Shown piece by piece: positions 8,564-15,532 of a stretch of DNA of 64,000 nucleotides. The notes below the pieces were generated by a model, which did no database searches, was not told the DNA's origin, and was given only the letters and a program-made list of their open reading frames with translations. Source of the DNA: Parvibaculum sp045863935 (lineage in GTDB: Bacteria > Pseudomonadota > Alphaproteobacteria > Parvibaculales > Parvibaculaceae); contig NZ_BTVP01000001.1 in the NCBI RefSeq assembly GCF_045863935.1, positions 124,001 to 188,000 of the forward strand, read 5' to 3'. The translations under genes and the position numbers were made by a program. Positions within the stretch are counted from its first letter, which is position 1, and every line of letters begins with the position of its first letter.

Positions 8564-9013
8564 TTACGGGCGCCACTCATACAATATGTCGGGCAGACAT
8601 TCCTCATTGTCCGCGCCTCTGGTGCGGCGCGTCTCGGTCAGTCCGTGGCGCTCATAGAAGCGCCGGGCGCCGAGATTGGCCTGAAACGTCCAGAGGGAAA
8701 AGCCTTTCGGCATCTCCTCCTTCGCCCTGGCGAGAAGGAGGGTGCCTGCCCCTGCGTTATGCGCGGGCGGGTCGACATAGAGATGGTGGAGCCAGTCGCC
8801 GTCCTCTTCCCGGGCAAGCGCAGCAAAGCCCATGATCTCGCCGCCCTGCTCCGCCACCCAGACCTCGCTCCGCTTCACCATGCGGCGGATGAAGAGCCGC
8901 GTCTCCGCGTCGCTGTGCAGGCCGGCGTTCAGATAAGTCATGGTCCTGCGCGCGGCGAGAAATATCTCCGCGATCTCCTGCCAGTCGTCTTCGCTCGCGC
9001 GGTGGATGTGCAT
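8564..9013 (-). CDS. GNAT family N-acetyltransferase
   Basis: 149 residues. The GNAT fold is visible: an N-terminal strand-helix (MHIHRASEDDWQEIAEIFL), a central strand with LHHLYVDPPAHNAGAGTLLL forming the acetyl-CoA pyrophosphate loop (normally Q/RxxGxG/A, here HNAGAG), then ANLGARRFYERHGL, the conserved C-terminal motif of the family. It is upstream of the CoA transferase, with 44 bp between its stop and the preferred TTG start. Substrate unknown. Confidence 0.88.
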   Translation of the reverse strand: MHIHRASEDDWQEIAEIFLAARRTMTYLNAGLHSDAETRLFIRRMVKRSEVWVAEQGGEIMGFAALAREEDGDWLHHLYVDPPAHNAGAGTLLLARAKEEMPKGFSLWTFQANLGARRFYERHGLTETRRTRGADNEECLPDILYEWRP

Positions 9014-9223
9014 GGGGGAGGTTGTAGCGCCGCTGCGGATACAAAAGAAAGTCGTTCAAATAAAATACGTCATGCCCGGCCTTCTTGGAGTTCAAAGGAG
9101 GGCCCGGGCAAGACGATTGTAGGAAGGTTCGTTGGTGCTATGCGTCATGAACAGCAAGCTTCATGGAGACGACCATCAATTTGGTTCGAACGTTGTGCGG
9201 TGGTAGATTGACATGGCTCAACA

Positions 9224-9529
9224 ATGCCAGTGGCGCAGCGCATGATTGCATTGTCCTTTATTGTCTTGGTCGGCGGGTATTTTATCTCGGAAGCGATTGC
9301 AGGTGTTCTGTTTGAACTCGCGTCTCGTTCCACAATGCCCGGGACGAGACGATGGCAGGTGGAATCGTGCCCCGCGAAGTACAACGTTTATAAGGGGGAG
9401 CCGAGCCCGGAGCATTTCACGCGAAGCGGCATTCGCGCTATTGAATCCGCCAGAAAGGTACGGAGGGTATACAGAGTTTTGGCGCTCATTTCGTTCCTCG
9501 TACTGGTGACATTGAAGCTTTGGCGCTAG
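9224..9529 (+). CDS. Hypothetical protein with two membrane segments
   Basis: 101 residues, no recognised family. A hydrophobic stretch at residues 7-32 (MIALSFIVLVGGYFISEAIA) and another at about 84-98 (VLALISFLVLVTL) flank a polar loop with one Cys. The 9014-9223 region before it and the gene itself are less GC-rich than neighbours, and no clear ribosome site precedes either ATG (9224 or 9242). It could be a small inner-membrane protein of an accessory island or a chance frame. Confidence 0.45.
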   Translation: MPVAQRMIALSFIVLVGGYFISEAIAGVLFELASRSTMPGTRRWQVESCPAKYNVYKGEPSPEHFTRSGIRAIESARKVRRVYRVLALISFLVLVTLKLWR

Positions 9530-9580
9530 CAGGCGGCGCCTTGCTCGACCCCGCCCAGCGGCACCGATCCTCTCACTCTT

Positions 9581-9710
9581 GTCTTTGCCGGGCTTGACCC
9601 GGCAATCCAGGAGGCGCCGAAGGCGCATTCCTCTTCGTCAGCTTCCTTCGTGAAAAGAGACGGCGCGTTTCACGCGCCTTCTGGACCCCCGGGTCAAGCC
9701 CGGGGGTGAC
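9581..9710. repeat. REPIN-like element: two inverted copies of a palindromic unit
   Basis: The left unit holds TTGCCGGG, cttga, CCCGGCAA at 9585-9605. The right unit holds CCCCCGGG, tcaag, CCCGGGGG at 9686-9706. The cores are CCGGGCTTGACCCGG and its reverse complement, so the two units face each other about 80 bp apart, with smaller hairpins (GGCGCC/GGCGC and GGCGCG/CGCGCC) between. The first 30 bases recur exactly at 33015-33044, and the first 16 at 30595-30610. It lies in the gap before the creatininase gene. Confidence 0.65.
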
Positions 9711-9779
9711 ATGATGGAGGGACGGAGGGAGCAAATCCCCCGATTCCACATTCTCTCCCTTCTCCCCTATGCTCTCCCC

Positions 9780-10526
9780 ATGCTGCTGCATCATTCGAGC
9801 TGGCCGGAGATCGAGGCCTATCTTGAAAAGTCGAGAGGGATCGTGATCCCCGTCGGCTCGACGGAGCAGCACGGGCCTTCCGGCCTCATCGGCACCGATG
9901 CCATCTGCCCGGAAGCCATCGCGAGCCGCGCGGGTGCGGAAGCGGGCTTCCTCGTTGGCCCCACCTTCAATGTCGGCATCGCCCAGCACCACCTCGCCTT
10001 TCCCGGCACGATGACGCTCCGCCCCTCCACCATGATCGCCGCGATCCACGACTGGGTCTCCTCGCTCTCGCGGCACGGTTTCGAGCGCATCTATTTTTTC
10101 AACGGGCATGGCGGCAATGTCGCGACCATCGAGGCGGCCTTTTCGGAAATCTATGCCGACCGCTCGCTCGGCGCCGCCGCTTCCAATCGCGGCCCGGTGA
10201 AGTGCAGGCGCGCGAACTGGTGGGACTTCAAGCCCGTCATGGCGTTCTGCCAGCAGCGCTACGGCTCGGCGCATGGCGTCCATGCGACGCCGTCCGAGAT
10301 CGCGGTCACGCAGTTCCTCCATCCCCACGCGATCAAAGACATCGGGATGTCGCCGAAGGTCGCGCCCTGGGGCCGCTACACGGACGCCGAAAGCTACCGC
10401 GCCGCCTTCCCCGATGGGCGCATCGGCTCGGACCCCTCTCTCGCCGACCCGGCGGATGGCGAGAAGCTCATCGCCCTTTCGGTCGAGGGCCTGATCGCGG
10501 ATTTCCGGAAATTCGAGGCGGCGTAA
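9780..10526 (+). CDS. Creatininase family protein (metal-dependent amidohydrolase)
   Basis: 248 residues from the ATG at 9780 (MLLHHSSWPEIEAYL). The family metal-binding blocks are intact: GSTEQHGPSGLIGTDA near 24-39 (Glu, His and Asp ligands), GIAQHHLAFPGTMTLRP near 65-81, NGHGGN near 107-112 and HATPSEIAVTQ near 163. Members hydrolyse creatinine or other cyclic amides, or, in cofactor pathways, act on formamide intermediates; the substrate is unclear here. It stands between a repeat element and the AbrB-Doc module. The in-frame extension to 9711 would begin inside the repeat and is rejected. Confidence 0.88.
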   Translation: MLLHHSSWPEIEAYLEKSRGIVIPVGSTEQHGPSGLIGTDAICPEAIASRAGAEAGFLVGPTFNVGIAQHHLAFPGTMTLRPSTMIAAIHDWVSSLSRHGFERIYFFNGHGGNVATIEAAFSEIYADRSLGAAASNRGPVKCRRANWWDFKPVMAFCQQRYGSAHGVHATPSEIAVTQFLHPHAIKDIGMSPKVAPWGRYTDAESYRAAFPDGRIGSDPSLADPADGEKLIALSVEGLIADFRKFEAA

Positions 10527-10543
10527 GGGGTTAGCCAAGGGAC

Positions 10544-10573
10544 TTGAAACGTTAATACGTTCGTTATAACGTT
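10544..10573 (+). promoter_or_regulatory. Promoter with overlapping operator for the abrB-doc module
   Basis: A -35-like TTGAAA (10544-10549) and -10-like TATAAC (10565-10570), spaced 15 nt. Over them lies the near-palindrome AACGTTAATACG-TT-CGTTATAACGTT (10548-10573), 10 of 12 arm positions matching. An operator covering the promoter is what an autoregulating antitoxin needs. Confidence 0.6.
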
Positions 10574-10607
10574 CTTCCGTCCTCTTTGACAGCCGGAGAC
10601 CCTGGTC

Positions 10608-10832
10608 ATGATTTCGCTCAAGCTTACGCAGATCGGCAATTCCGTCGGCGTCGCCCTGCCAAAGGCGGTGCTCGAGCGTCTGCATGCATCCAAGGGCGAC
10701 AATCTCTTTCTCATCGAGACGCCGGATGGCTACATGCTGACGCCCTATGATCCGGCAATGGCGGAACAACTTGAAGCCGCCGAAGCCGTCATGCGTGAAG
10801 ACCGGGATGTGCTAAAGGCGCTTGCGAAGTAA
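10608..10832 (+). CDS. AbrB/MazE/SpoVT-family antitoxin
   Basis: 74 residues. The N-terminal swapped-hairpin DNA-binding domain reads TQIGNSVGVALPKAVLERL, the classic MazE/AbrB pattern, followed by a short acidic C-terminal helix that would bind the toxin. It sits 6 bp before the Doc-like gene and is preceded by an operator-like palindrome. By analogy with Phd-Doc and related pairs it should neutralise the toxin and repress the operon. Confidence 0.88.
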   Translation: MISLKLTQIGNSVGVALPKAVLERLHASKGDNLFLIETPDGYMLTPYDPAMAEQLEAAEAVMREDRDVLKALAK

Positions 10833-10838
10833 CGGCGG

Positions 10839-11240
10839 ATGGCCGATCGCCCCGAACCTGTTTGGCTGCTTCGCAATGCCGTTCTCGCTTTCCATTCACG
10901 CCAACTGGCGGAACATGGCGGCGGCGCGGGCATGCGTGACGAAGGGCTTCTCGATTCCGCGCTTAACAGGCCACTCAATAAATTCGCCTATGAAGAGCCC
11001 GACCTCTTCGATCTGGCAGCGGCCTACGCTTATGGCATCGCGACCAATCACCCCTTCGTGGATGGAAACAAGCGCACCGCCTATGTCGCGGCGCTGACCT
11101 TCCTTCGCCTGAACGGATACCGGCTCGACGCCAGCGCCACCGAAAAGTACGAAACCTTTATTCGGCTGGCTTCGGGCGAGATGAAAGAAATGGCGCTCTC
11201 CGACTGGTTCAGGCGGTGCAGCGGGAGGATATCGAAATGA
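10839..11240 (+). CDS. doc: Doc-type toxin (Fic fold, death-on-curing family)
   Basis: 133 residues. The active-site motif NHPFVDGNKRTA is at about 68-79, the Doc variant (K in place of the second G of canonical Fic), which in P1 Doc phosphorylates elongation factor EF-Tu. An N-terminal VWLLRNAVLAFHSRQLAEHG and a DEGLLDSALNRP block match the family. It starts 6 bp after the AbrB antitoxin gene, giving a complete type II toxin-antitoxin pair. Confidence 0.9.
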   Translation: MADRPEPVWLLRNAVLAFHSRQLAEHGGGAGMRDEGLLDSALNRPLNKFAYEEPDLFDLAAAYAYGIATNHPFVDGNKRTAYVAALTFLRLNGYRLDASATEKYETFIRLASGEMKEMALSDWFRRCSGRISK

Positions 11241-11376
11241 AAGAGAAAATCCTCAGTACAAAGAGGGACGTTGCCGGTTGTTCGGGGTGCAGGCCGGAAG
11301 TTCTGGAATGTTTCTGCGAAAGTCTCCGGAGAAATGCGGCGCTTTATGAGCGGCTGGCGGGGAGTGCGCCCGCCTC

Positions 11377-11682
11377 CTAGCCCACATGCCTGCCCGTTCC
11401 GTCGCCGGCCGGAACCCAGTGGCGGGCGCGGTTCACCTTCATCTTCGCATCGACAGCTTCCAGAAGATCGAAGCCGAGCGTGGTGCCGAGCCGGTTGAGA
11501 AGAATGAGAACGTCTGCCGTCTCGCGCGCGGCCTCTTCGGTGTCGCCCTTCTCCAGCGCCTCGATGAGTTCCTCCATCTCGATGCTTGCGCGCCTTGCGA
11601 GCGCAGCGGGATCGCTCACCGGACCGAATGTCTCCTCGCCCCACAGGGCAATGGTCGACTGCGTTTCGCGCCGGCTTGTCAT
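11377..11682 (-). CDS. MazG-like nucleotide pyrophosphohydrolase
   Basis: 101 residues, all alpha. The magnesium-binding pattern of the all-alpha NTP pyrophosphatase fold is present: EMEELIEALEKG near 35-46 and EEAARETADVLILLNRL near 49-65 (ExxE...ExxD). This is a stand-alone single-domain member expected to hydrolyse (d)NTPs to monophosphates. AGAGGA precedes the ATG. A perfect 7-bp-arm palindrome (11702-11720) lies just upstream and may be its operator. It is convergent with doc. Confidence 0.78.
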   Translation of the reverse strand: MTSRRETQSTIALWGEETFGPVSDPAALARRASIEMEELIEALEKGDTEEAARETADVLILLNRLGTTLGFDLLEAVDAKMKVNRARHWVPAGDGTGRHVG

Positions 11683-11701
11683 GAGCTTCCTCTTCTTTCG
11701 T

Positions 11702-11720
11702 CTGTATACGTCTTATACAG
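11702..11720. promoter_or_regulatory. Palindrome upstream of the MazG-like gene
   Basis: CTGTATA, CGTCT, TATACAG: a perfect 7-bp inverted repeat 20 bp before the start codon. On the minus strand TATAAG inside it resembles a -10 box, so a repressor here would cover the promoter. Candidate operator only. Confidence 0.4.
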
Positions 11721-12034
11721 CAAGTTGACATCTGGACCACCCTCCCCCTCTTCGCGTCTTGCAGGCGCTCGCAAGGACGAAAGAAAGACGGGGATTACTT
11801 TTCTCGCCGCTTGTCCCGGCGAAAGCCGGGGTCACCCGCGTGCCACAGCGGGGACAACTCCGTCTCCCTTGTGCCACGGCGGGGATAAGTCGCGGCAATC
11901 GAGAGTGGTGACGGTGACAGGGAAAGAGACCGCGCCGTCTCTCTCATCGTCACCTCGAAGCGTCCGAAATCCATTCGTGACGTTTCGATGACATTTCGAT
12001 GACAGTCGCCCCGCTTTATCCCCGGCGCCGGGGA
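11721..12034. other. Non-coding gap with short direct repeats
   Basis: No credible gene on either strand. It holds a short hairpin (CCCGGC gaaa GCCGGG near 11814), two copies of GTGCCAC(A/G)GCGGGGA(C/T)A at 11840 and 11871, 31 bp apart, and a tandem 11-bp repeat TTTCGATGACA at 11983-12004. It looks like a mosaic of decayed repeat elements between the MazG-like gene and the Rieske gene. Confidence 0.5.
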
Positions 12035-12391
12035 TTAAGCGGCGATCCGCACCATGCCGTCCTTCACCTCGACAGGCACCGCCTCCAGGCTCTTCCCCGC
12101 GCAAGGCCCGCTCGTGCAGAACCCGTCCTCGATGCGGAAAAGTGCTGCGTGATTGCCGCAGAGAATTTGTGTCTCGTCCTGCGTGAGAAACCTGTCCGGC
12201 CAGTTGTCGAGGCGTGTCGCGGCATGCGGGCAGCGATTGAGATAGGCGTAGACGGCGCCATCCTTCCGTATAAGGAAGATGTCGAGGCGCGATGTGCCTT
12301 CGCCCGACGCCAGTCCCTTCGCGCCCGGCTCGTCGATCTCGTCCAGCGCGCAGAGTGCCGTGCCCGGAAGTGGATCGCCGCGTTTCCTCAC
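12035..12391 (-). CDS. Rieske [2Fe-2S] domain protein
   Basis: 118 residues from a GTG at 12391 that overlaps the stop of the EVE gene by four bases (GTGA), a sign of translational coupling. The cluster-binding motifs are CPHAATRLD (CxH) near 57 and CGNHAALF (CxxH) near 76-79, so all four ligands are present. It is a single-domain ferredoxin-like Rieske protein, of the type seen as small electron carriers or fused to oxygenases; the redox partner is unknown. An in-frame ATG at 12433 lies inside the EVE gene and is less likely. Confidence 0.85.
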   Translation of the reverse strand: MRKRGDPLPGTALCALDEIDEPGAKGLASGEGTSRLDIFLIRKDGAVYAYLNRCPHAATRLDNWPDRFLTQDETQILCGNHAALFRIEDGFCTSGPCAGKSLEAVPVEVKDGMVRIAA

Positions 12392-12813
12392 GGCGCCTTC
12401 TTCAGCCCGCCCATCTTGCAGACGAGTTTCCATTCCTCCTCGCGCACGGGCTGCACGGAGAGGCGCGAATTGTTGGCGAGCACCATCTCGTGAAGTGCTG
12501 GCTCCTTCTTCACATCGTCCAGCGTCACGGGCTTCGGCATGTCTTCCACCGCCTCGATCACGACAAGGCCGAACTTTCCCTTCTCGTCCGTCGGGTCGGG
12601 GCGGTGTTCGCCGATCACGCGCACGATGCCGACGATCCGTTTCTCATCCACCGAATGGTAGAAGAAACCGAGGTCGCCCTTTTTCATCGCCTTCATGTTG
12701 TTGTTCGCCTGGTAGTTGCGAACGCCGTTCCAGGGTTCGCCCTTCGCGCCCTTCTTTTTCTGGTCGTCCCATGACCAGGTGGAGGGTTCGGATTTGAAAA
12801 GCCAATAGGCCAT
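12388..12813 (-). CDS. EVE domain protein
   Basis: 141 residues beginning MAYWLFKSEPSTWSWDDQ, the strongly conserved EVE/Thymocyte-nuclear-protein-1 start, with WNGVRNYQANN near 28-38 and GDLGFFYHS near 45-53. EVE is a PUA-like fold thought to read modified bases. The Rieske gene follows with a four-base overlap, and a YciI gene lies 16 bp upstream on the same strand, so YciI-EVE-Rieske probably form an operon behind gpsA. Confidence 0.93.
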   Translation of the reverse strand: MAYWLFKSEPSTWSWDDQKKKGAKGEPWNGVRNYQANNNMKAMKKGDLGFFYHSVDEKRIVGIVRVIGEHRPDPTDEKGKFGLVVIEAVEDMPKPVTLDDVKKEPALHEMVLANNSRLSVQPVREEEWKLVCKMGGLKKAP

Positions 12814-12828
12814 CGCGTTTGTCTCCGC

Positions 12829-13113
12829 CTATTCCGGTGCGCCGAGGACCCACTTCCAGGCGCGAATCTCCGTGCTCTGGAAAAGGCCGGCCGTCTTGTA
12901 GGGATCGCTTGCGGCGAGCGTTTCCGCTTCGGCCTTGTCTGCGGCCTCAATGACGATGAGCGAACCGTTCATCACGCTCTGGTCGTCATTCGTGAAGGGC
13001 CCTGCGATCTTCAGGCGGCCGGTTTCCTTCCAGTATTTCAGATGCGCGTCGCGATTGGCGAGGCGCAGGTCCAGCGCGTCCGGTTTGTCGGTGCAGACGA
13101 GGCAGAAGAGCAT
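12829..13113 (-). CDS. YciI family protein
   Basis: 94 residues starting MLFCLVCTDKPDALDLR. It shows the ferredoxin-like YciI/YCII pattern: HLKYWKETGRLKIAGPF near 28-44 with the conserved His and Gly, and DPYKTAGLFQSTEIRAWKW near the end. The biochemical role is not established; the fold binds small molecules and resembles muconolactone isomerases. It lies 21 bp downstream of gpsA on the same strand. Confidence 0.88.
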   Translation of the reverse strand: MLFCLVCTDKPDALDLRLANRDAHLKYWKETGRLKIAGPFTNDDQSVMNGSLIVIEAADKAEAETLAASDPYKTAGLFQSTEIRAWKWVLGAPE

Positions 13114-13134
13114 TCGGTGTTTCCGTTTCTGGCG

Positions 13135-14136
13135 TCAGTTTTCGGCGCGGAAGGGGCGGGCGAGAAGCGCGGCGATCACATCGTCGACCGTCGCCTTCGC
13201 CGTCACGATAGCGGCGACCGCTTCGGCGATCGGCATTTCAATATCGTATTTTCGCGCAAGCGCAATGACGGCGGTTGCCGAGTGCACGCCTTCGCTCACC
13301 GAGTTGCGCGCGCCCATCACCTCCTCGAGCGTCTTGCCCTCGCCAAGCGCGATGCCGAGCGACATGTTGCGCGACTTCGGCGAGTTGCAGGTGAGGATCA
13401 GATCGCCGAGACCGGAGAGACCGGCGAGCGTTTCCATATGCGCGCCCATCGCAAGGCCGAGCCTGGCCAGTTCCGCGAAGCCGCGGGTGGTGAGTGCGGC
13501 GCGCGCGCTGTCGCCGAACTTCTTTCCCTCCACGATGCCGCAGCCGATCGCGAGCACGTTCTTCACCGCGCCGCCGATCTCCGCGCCGATGAGGTCGGAT
13601 GAATAATAGGGGCGGAACGTCGGCAGGCCGATCGCGTTGCCGAGCGCTTCGGCCACCTCCTCGTCCTCGCAGGCAAGCGTCACCGCCGTCGGTAACCCAC
13701 GCGCGACCTCGGCCGCAAAGCTCGGACCGGAGAGGACGGCGGGCATCGCCTGCGGCATCGCCTCGGCCAGAACCTCCGTAAGCAGATAATTGGTCGATTG
13801 CTCGACGCCCTTGGCGCAGAGCATGACGGGTTTTCCTTCCGCGACATCGGGCGCCAGTTTTTCAAGCACACCGCGCATGTGCTGCGCCGGCGTCACCATC
13901 AGGATCGCGTCCGCCTCCGCCGCCTCGCTCAAGTCTCCTGTCGCGCGCAGCTTCGGGTCGAGCGCGATGCCGGGCAGGAAGAGGCGGTTTTCATGGGCGC
14001 CATTGACGCTTTCCACGACTTCCGGCTCGCGCGCCCAGAGCACCGCTTCGCGTCCCGCCATGGCCGCGACCTGGGCCAGCGCGGTGCCCCAGGCGCCTGC
14101 GCCGACGACAGCTATCTTGTTGTATTTATTGCTCAA
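13135..14136 (-). CDS. gpsA: NAD(P)-dependent glycerol-3-phosphate dehydrogenase
   Basis: 333 residues, standard length. The N-terminal Rossmann motif is VVGAGAWGTALAQ, LCAKGVEQ carries the conserved catalytic-region lysine near 108, and LSGPSFAAEVARGLPTA (near 134), AVKNVLAIGCGIVEG (near 192) and GLSGLGDLILTC follow. It reduces dihydroxyacetone phosphate to sn-glycerol-3-phosphate for phospholipid synthesis in the cytoplasm. It heads the gpsA-YciI-EVE-Rieske run and is divergent from the TetR gene. In many relatives tsaD is immediately upstream; here about 2.3 kb has come between. Confidence 0.97.
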   Translation of the reverse strand: MSNKYNKIAVVGAGAWGTALAQVAAMAGREAVLWAREPEVVESVNGAHENRLFLPGIALDPKLRATGDLSEAAEADAILMVTPAQHMRGVLEKLAPDVAEGKPVMLCAKGVEQSTNYLLTEVLAEAMPQAMPAVLSGPSFAAEVARGLPTAVTLACEDEEVAEALGNAIGLPTFRPYYSSDLIGAEIGGAVKNVLAIGCGIVEGKKFGDSARAALTTRGFAELARLGLAMGAHMETLAGLSGLGDLILTCNSPKSRNMSLGIALGEGKTLEEVMGARNSVSEGVHSATAVIALARKYDIEMPIAEAVAAIVTAKATVDDVIAALLARPFRAEN

Positions 14137-14182
14137 AATGGCTCTCCCCGGCGCTCTTGCGTGTGGCGGCAGCTAACGATTG

Positions 14183-14193
14183 AACGATTCGTT
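14183..14193. promoter_or_regulatory. Candidate TetR operator between gpsA and tetR
   Basis: AACGATTCGTT is an 11-bp palindrome (AACGA-T-TCGTT) inside a larger GAACG repeat context in the 84-bp divergent region. It lies 28 bp before the regulator's ATG, a usual place for autoregulation. Confidence 0.4.
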
Positions 14194-14220
14194 GAATATT
14201 TACTCCGCCGCCTTACAATC

Positions 14221-14853
14221 ATGTGTATGACCACTCCAGACGATCCGCACCAGAAAATCATCGCGGCGGCCAAACGCCGCTTCACGCATTACGGCTATAC
14301 CAAAACAACGATGGCCGAGCTTGCCGTCGATTGCGACATGTCGCCGGGCAATCTCTACCGCTATTTTGCGGGCAAGCTCGATATCGCCGAAGCGATCTGC
14401 CGCGAGGCTTCGATGCAGACGGCGGAGGATCTCTCGCGCATCCTGACGACACCGGGACGCAGCGCTTCGGAGCGGCTCCACGACTTCCTCTTCACCGATC
14501 TCCGGGAGACTTTCCACAAGCTCGAGGAAGATCCGAAAATTGTCGAGATGGCGCAGATCGTCACCGCCGAGCGCCCCGAATTTCACAATGAGGGGCTGGC
14601 GCGCGAACGCGAGGTGCTGTGCCGCATCGTCGAGCTCGGCAATCTTTCGGGCGAGTTCAGCGTGCCCGATCCCGATTTCGCGGCGGAGATGATCCAGGCG
14701 GCGACGCTCAAATTCAGCTACCCGCAGCTCTTCACCCGCCTGCCGCTACCCAAGCTCGAACGAGAGCTCGAAGGCGTCTATCAGATTATGGTGGCGGGGC
14801 TCAGGGCCGGCGCCGCGTGCTGCGACCCGGAAAAAGTCTCCGTCGAGGCTTGA
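14221..14853 (+). CDS. TetR/AcrR family transcriptional regulator
   Basis: 210 residues from ATG 14221 (or ATG 14227). The helix-turn-helix is plain: KIIAAAKRRFTHYGYTKTTM, then AELAVDCDMSPGNLYRYFAGK, with the canonical Y-RYF recognition helix at about 40-53. The C-terminal ligand domain contains MAQIVTAERPEF, as in regulators related to fatty-acid or multidrug responses. It diverges from gpsA; its target might be itself, gpsA, or the downstream mini genes. The long in-frame extension back to 13798 is antisense to gpsA and rejected. Confidence 0.92.
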   Translation: MCMTTPDDPHQKIIAAAKRRFTHYGYTKTTMAELAVDCDMSPGNLYRYFAGKLDIAEAICREASMQTAEDLSRILTTPGRSASERLHDFLFTDLRETFHKLEEDPKIVEMAQIVTAERPEFHNEGLAREREVLCRIVELGNLSGEFSVPDPDFAAEMIQAATLKFSYPQLFTRLPLPKLERELEGVYQIMVAGLRAGAACCDPEKVSVEA

Positions 14854-15116
14854 GTCGTTCCAGACTCTTTCATTACCCCTTGGTCCCGTTGCATTGCATC
14901 AATGCGATGCTTGCGGCGCACTATCTATTAAGCCACTGATTTTACGTGAATAAGGGTGTCTTCGCGCTGGTTTGTGTTGCAGTGCGGCAACATAAATCCT
15001 GACGATTGAATATTTTTGATTTTGTTCATTGTTTTTCATTCAGGCGTCTCCTACATCCAGCCTGTCAGCGGGCGACCCCGGAAAAAAGCCCGCTCACCGG
15101 CATCAGGAGACGAGCC
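14854..15116 (+). other. AT-richer leader region before the mini membrane genes
   Basis: No gene. 14891-14910 is an imperfect 20-bp palindrome (16 of 20 positions symmetric). A T-rich run (15008-15040) is followed by a 7-bp hairpin, AGCGGGC (15067-15073) with GCCCGCT (15088-15094), ending about 11 bp before the AGGAG ribosome site. The promoter of the two small genes should be here; no consensus boxes stand out. Confidence 0.4.
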
Positions 15117-15221
15117 ATGACCTATCTGAACAGCAAGCTGACGAACCGCGTCATCACCCTCGCCATCGCCGGCTACACGCTGGCCTTCGCCGCCCAGATC
15201 GCCGCCCAGTACGCGGCCTGA
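15117..15221 (+). CDS. 34-residue single-pass membrane protein, copy 1 of a tandem pair
   Basis: The ATG at 15117 has AGGAG 7 nt upstream. The peptide starts MTYLNSKLTNRVITLAIAGY and continues TLAFAAQIAAQYAA: a short basic/polar N-terminus and one transmembrane helix. The core GYTLxxxxQ is shared with the next small gene (AYTLxxxxQ), so the two are probably diverged duplicates. No known family. A strong terminator ends the transcript at 15494-15528. Confidence 0.62.
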   Translation: MTYLNSKLTNRVITLAIAGYTLAFAAQIAAQYAA

Positions 15222-15282
15222 TCCGGCAAAACGAACGTCACATCGGCGGCGCTGCCGCCCGGATGCGAGAAGGAAGATCGAC

Positions 15283-15408
15283 ATGACGCAGAAGCCGAAT
15301 ATCCGCCAGACCGCGGAGCGCGTCGTCGCCAAAGCCGCCGCCGCGCTGCTCGTGGCCTACACGCTCGTACTGATCGTGCAGACCTCGGGCGTCGCCCGCA
15401 TCGTCTGA
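15283..15408 (+). CDS. 41-residue single-pass membrane protein, copy 2 of a tandem pair
   Basis: The ATG at 15283 follows AAGGAAG (spacing about 6). The protein is MTQKPNIRQTAERVVAKAAA followed by a hydrophobic helix with AYTLVLIVQ and a short tail SGVARIV. Charge layout and the YTL....Q core match the 34-residue neighbour. A hairpin in the 61-bp gap (GGCGGC gct GCCGCC, 15245-15259) precedes it. Unknown function; perhaps small subunits or regulators of a membrane complex. Confidence 0.62.
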   Translation: MTQKPNIRQTAERVVAKAAAALLVAYTLVLIVQTSGVARIV

Positions 15409-15493
15409 CACACAGTTTTCCTCGACCGGGCCTTATCCCTCCCCTCAAGCAAGGCCCGGTGATCCCCGAGCCCTCCCCCCGGAGGGCGCTTGG

Positions 15494-15528
15494 CCCCGCC
15501 GCTTCCCCCAGCGGCGGGGTTCTTTTTT
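15494..15528 (+). terminator. Intrinsic terminator after the mini membrane genes
   Basis: CCCCGCCGCT, 6-nt loop, AGCGGCGGGG (perfect 10-bp stem) followed by TTCTTTTTT. Textbook rho-independent terminator for the plus-strand unit; it lies just before the 3' end of the convergent esterase. Confidence 0.92.
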
Positions 15529-15532
15529 GGTC

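Noticed and set aside
13798..14220. Extension of the TetR gene back into gpsA
   Set aside because: Antisense to gpsA; the helix-turn-helix begins just after the ATG at 14221.
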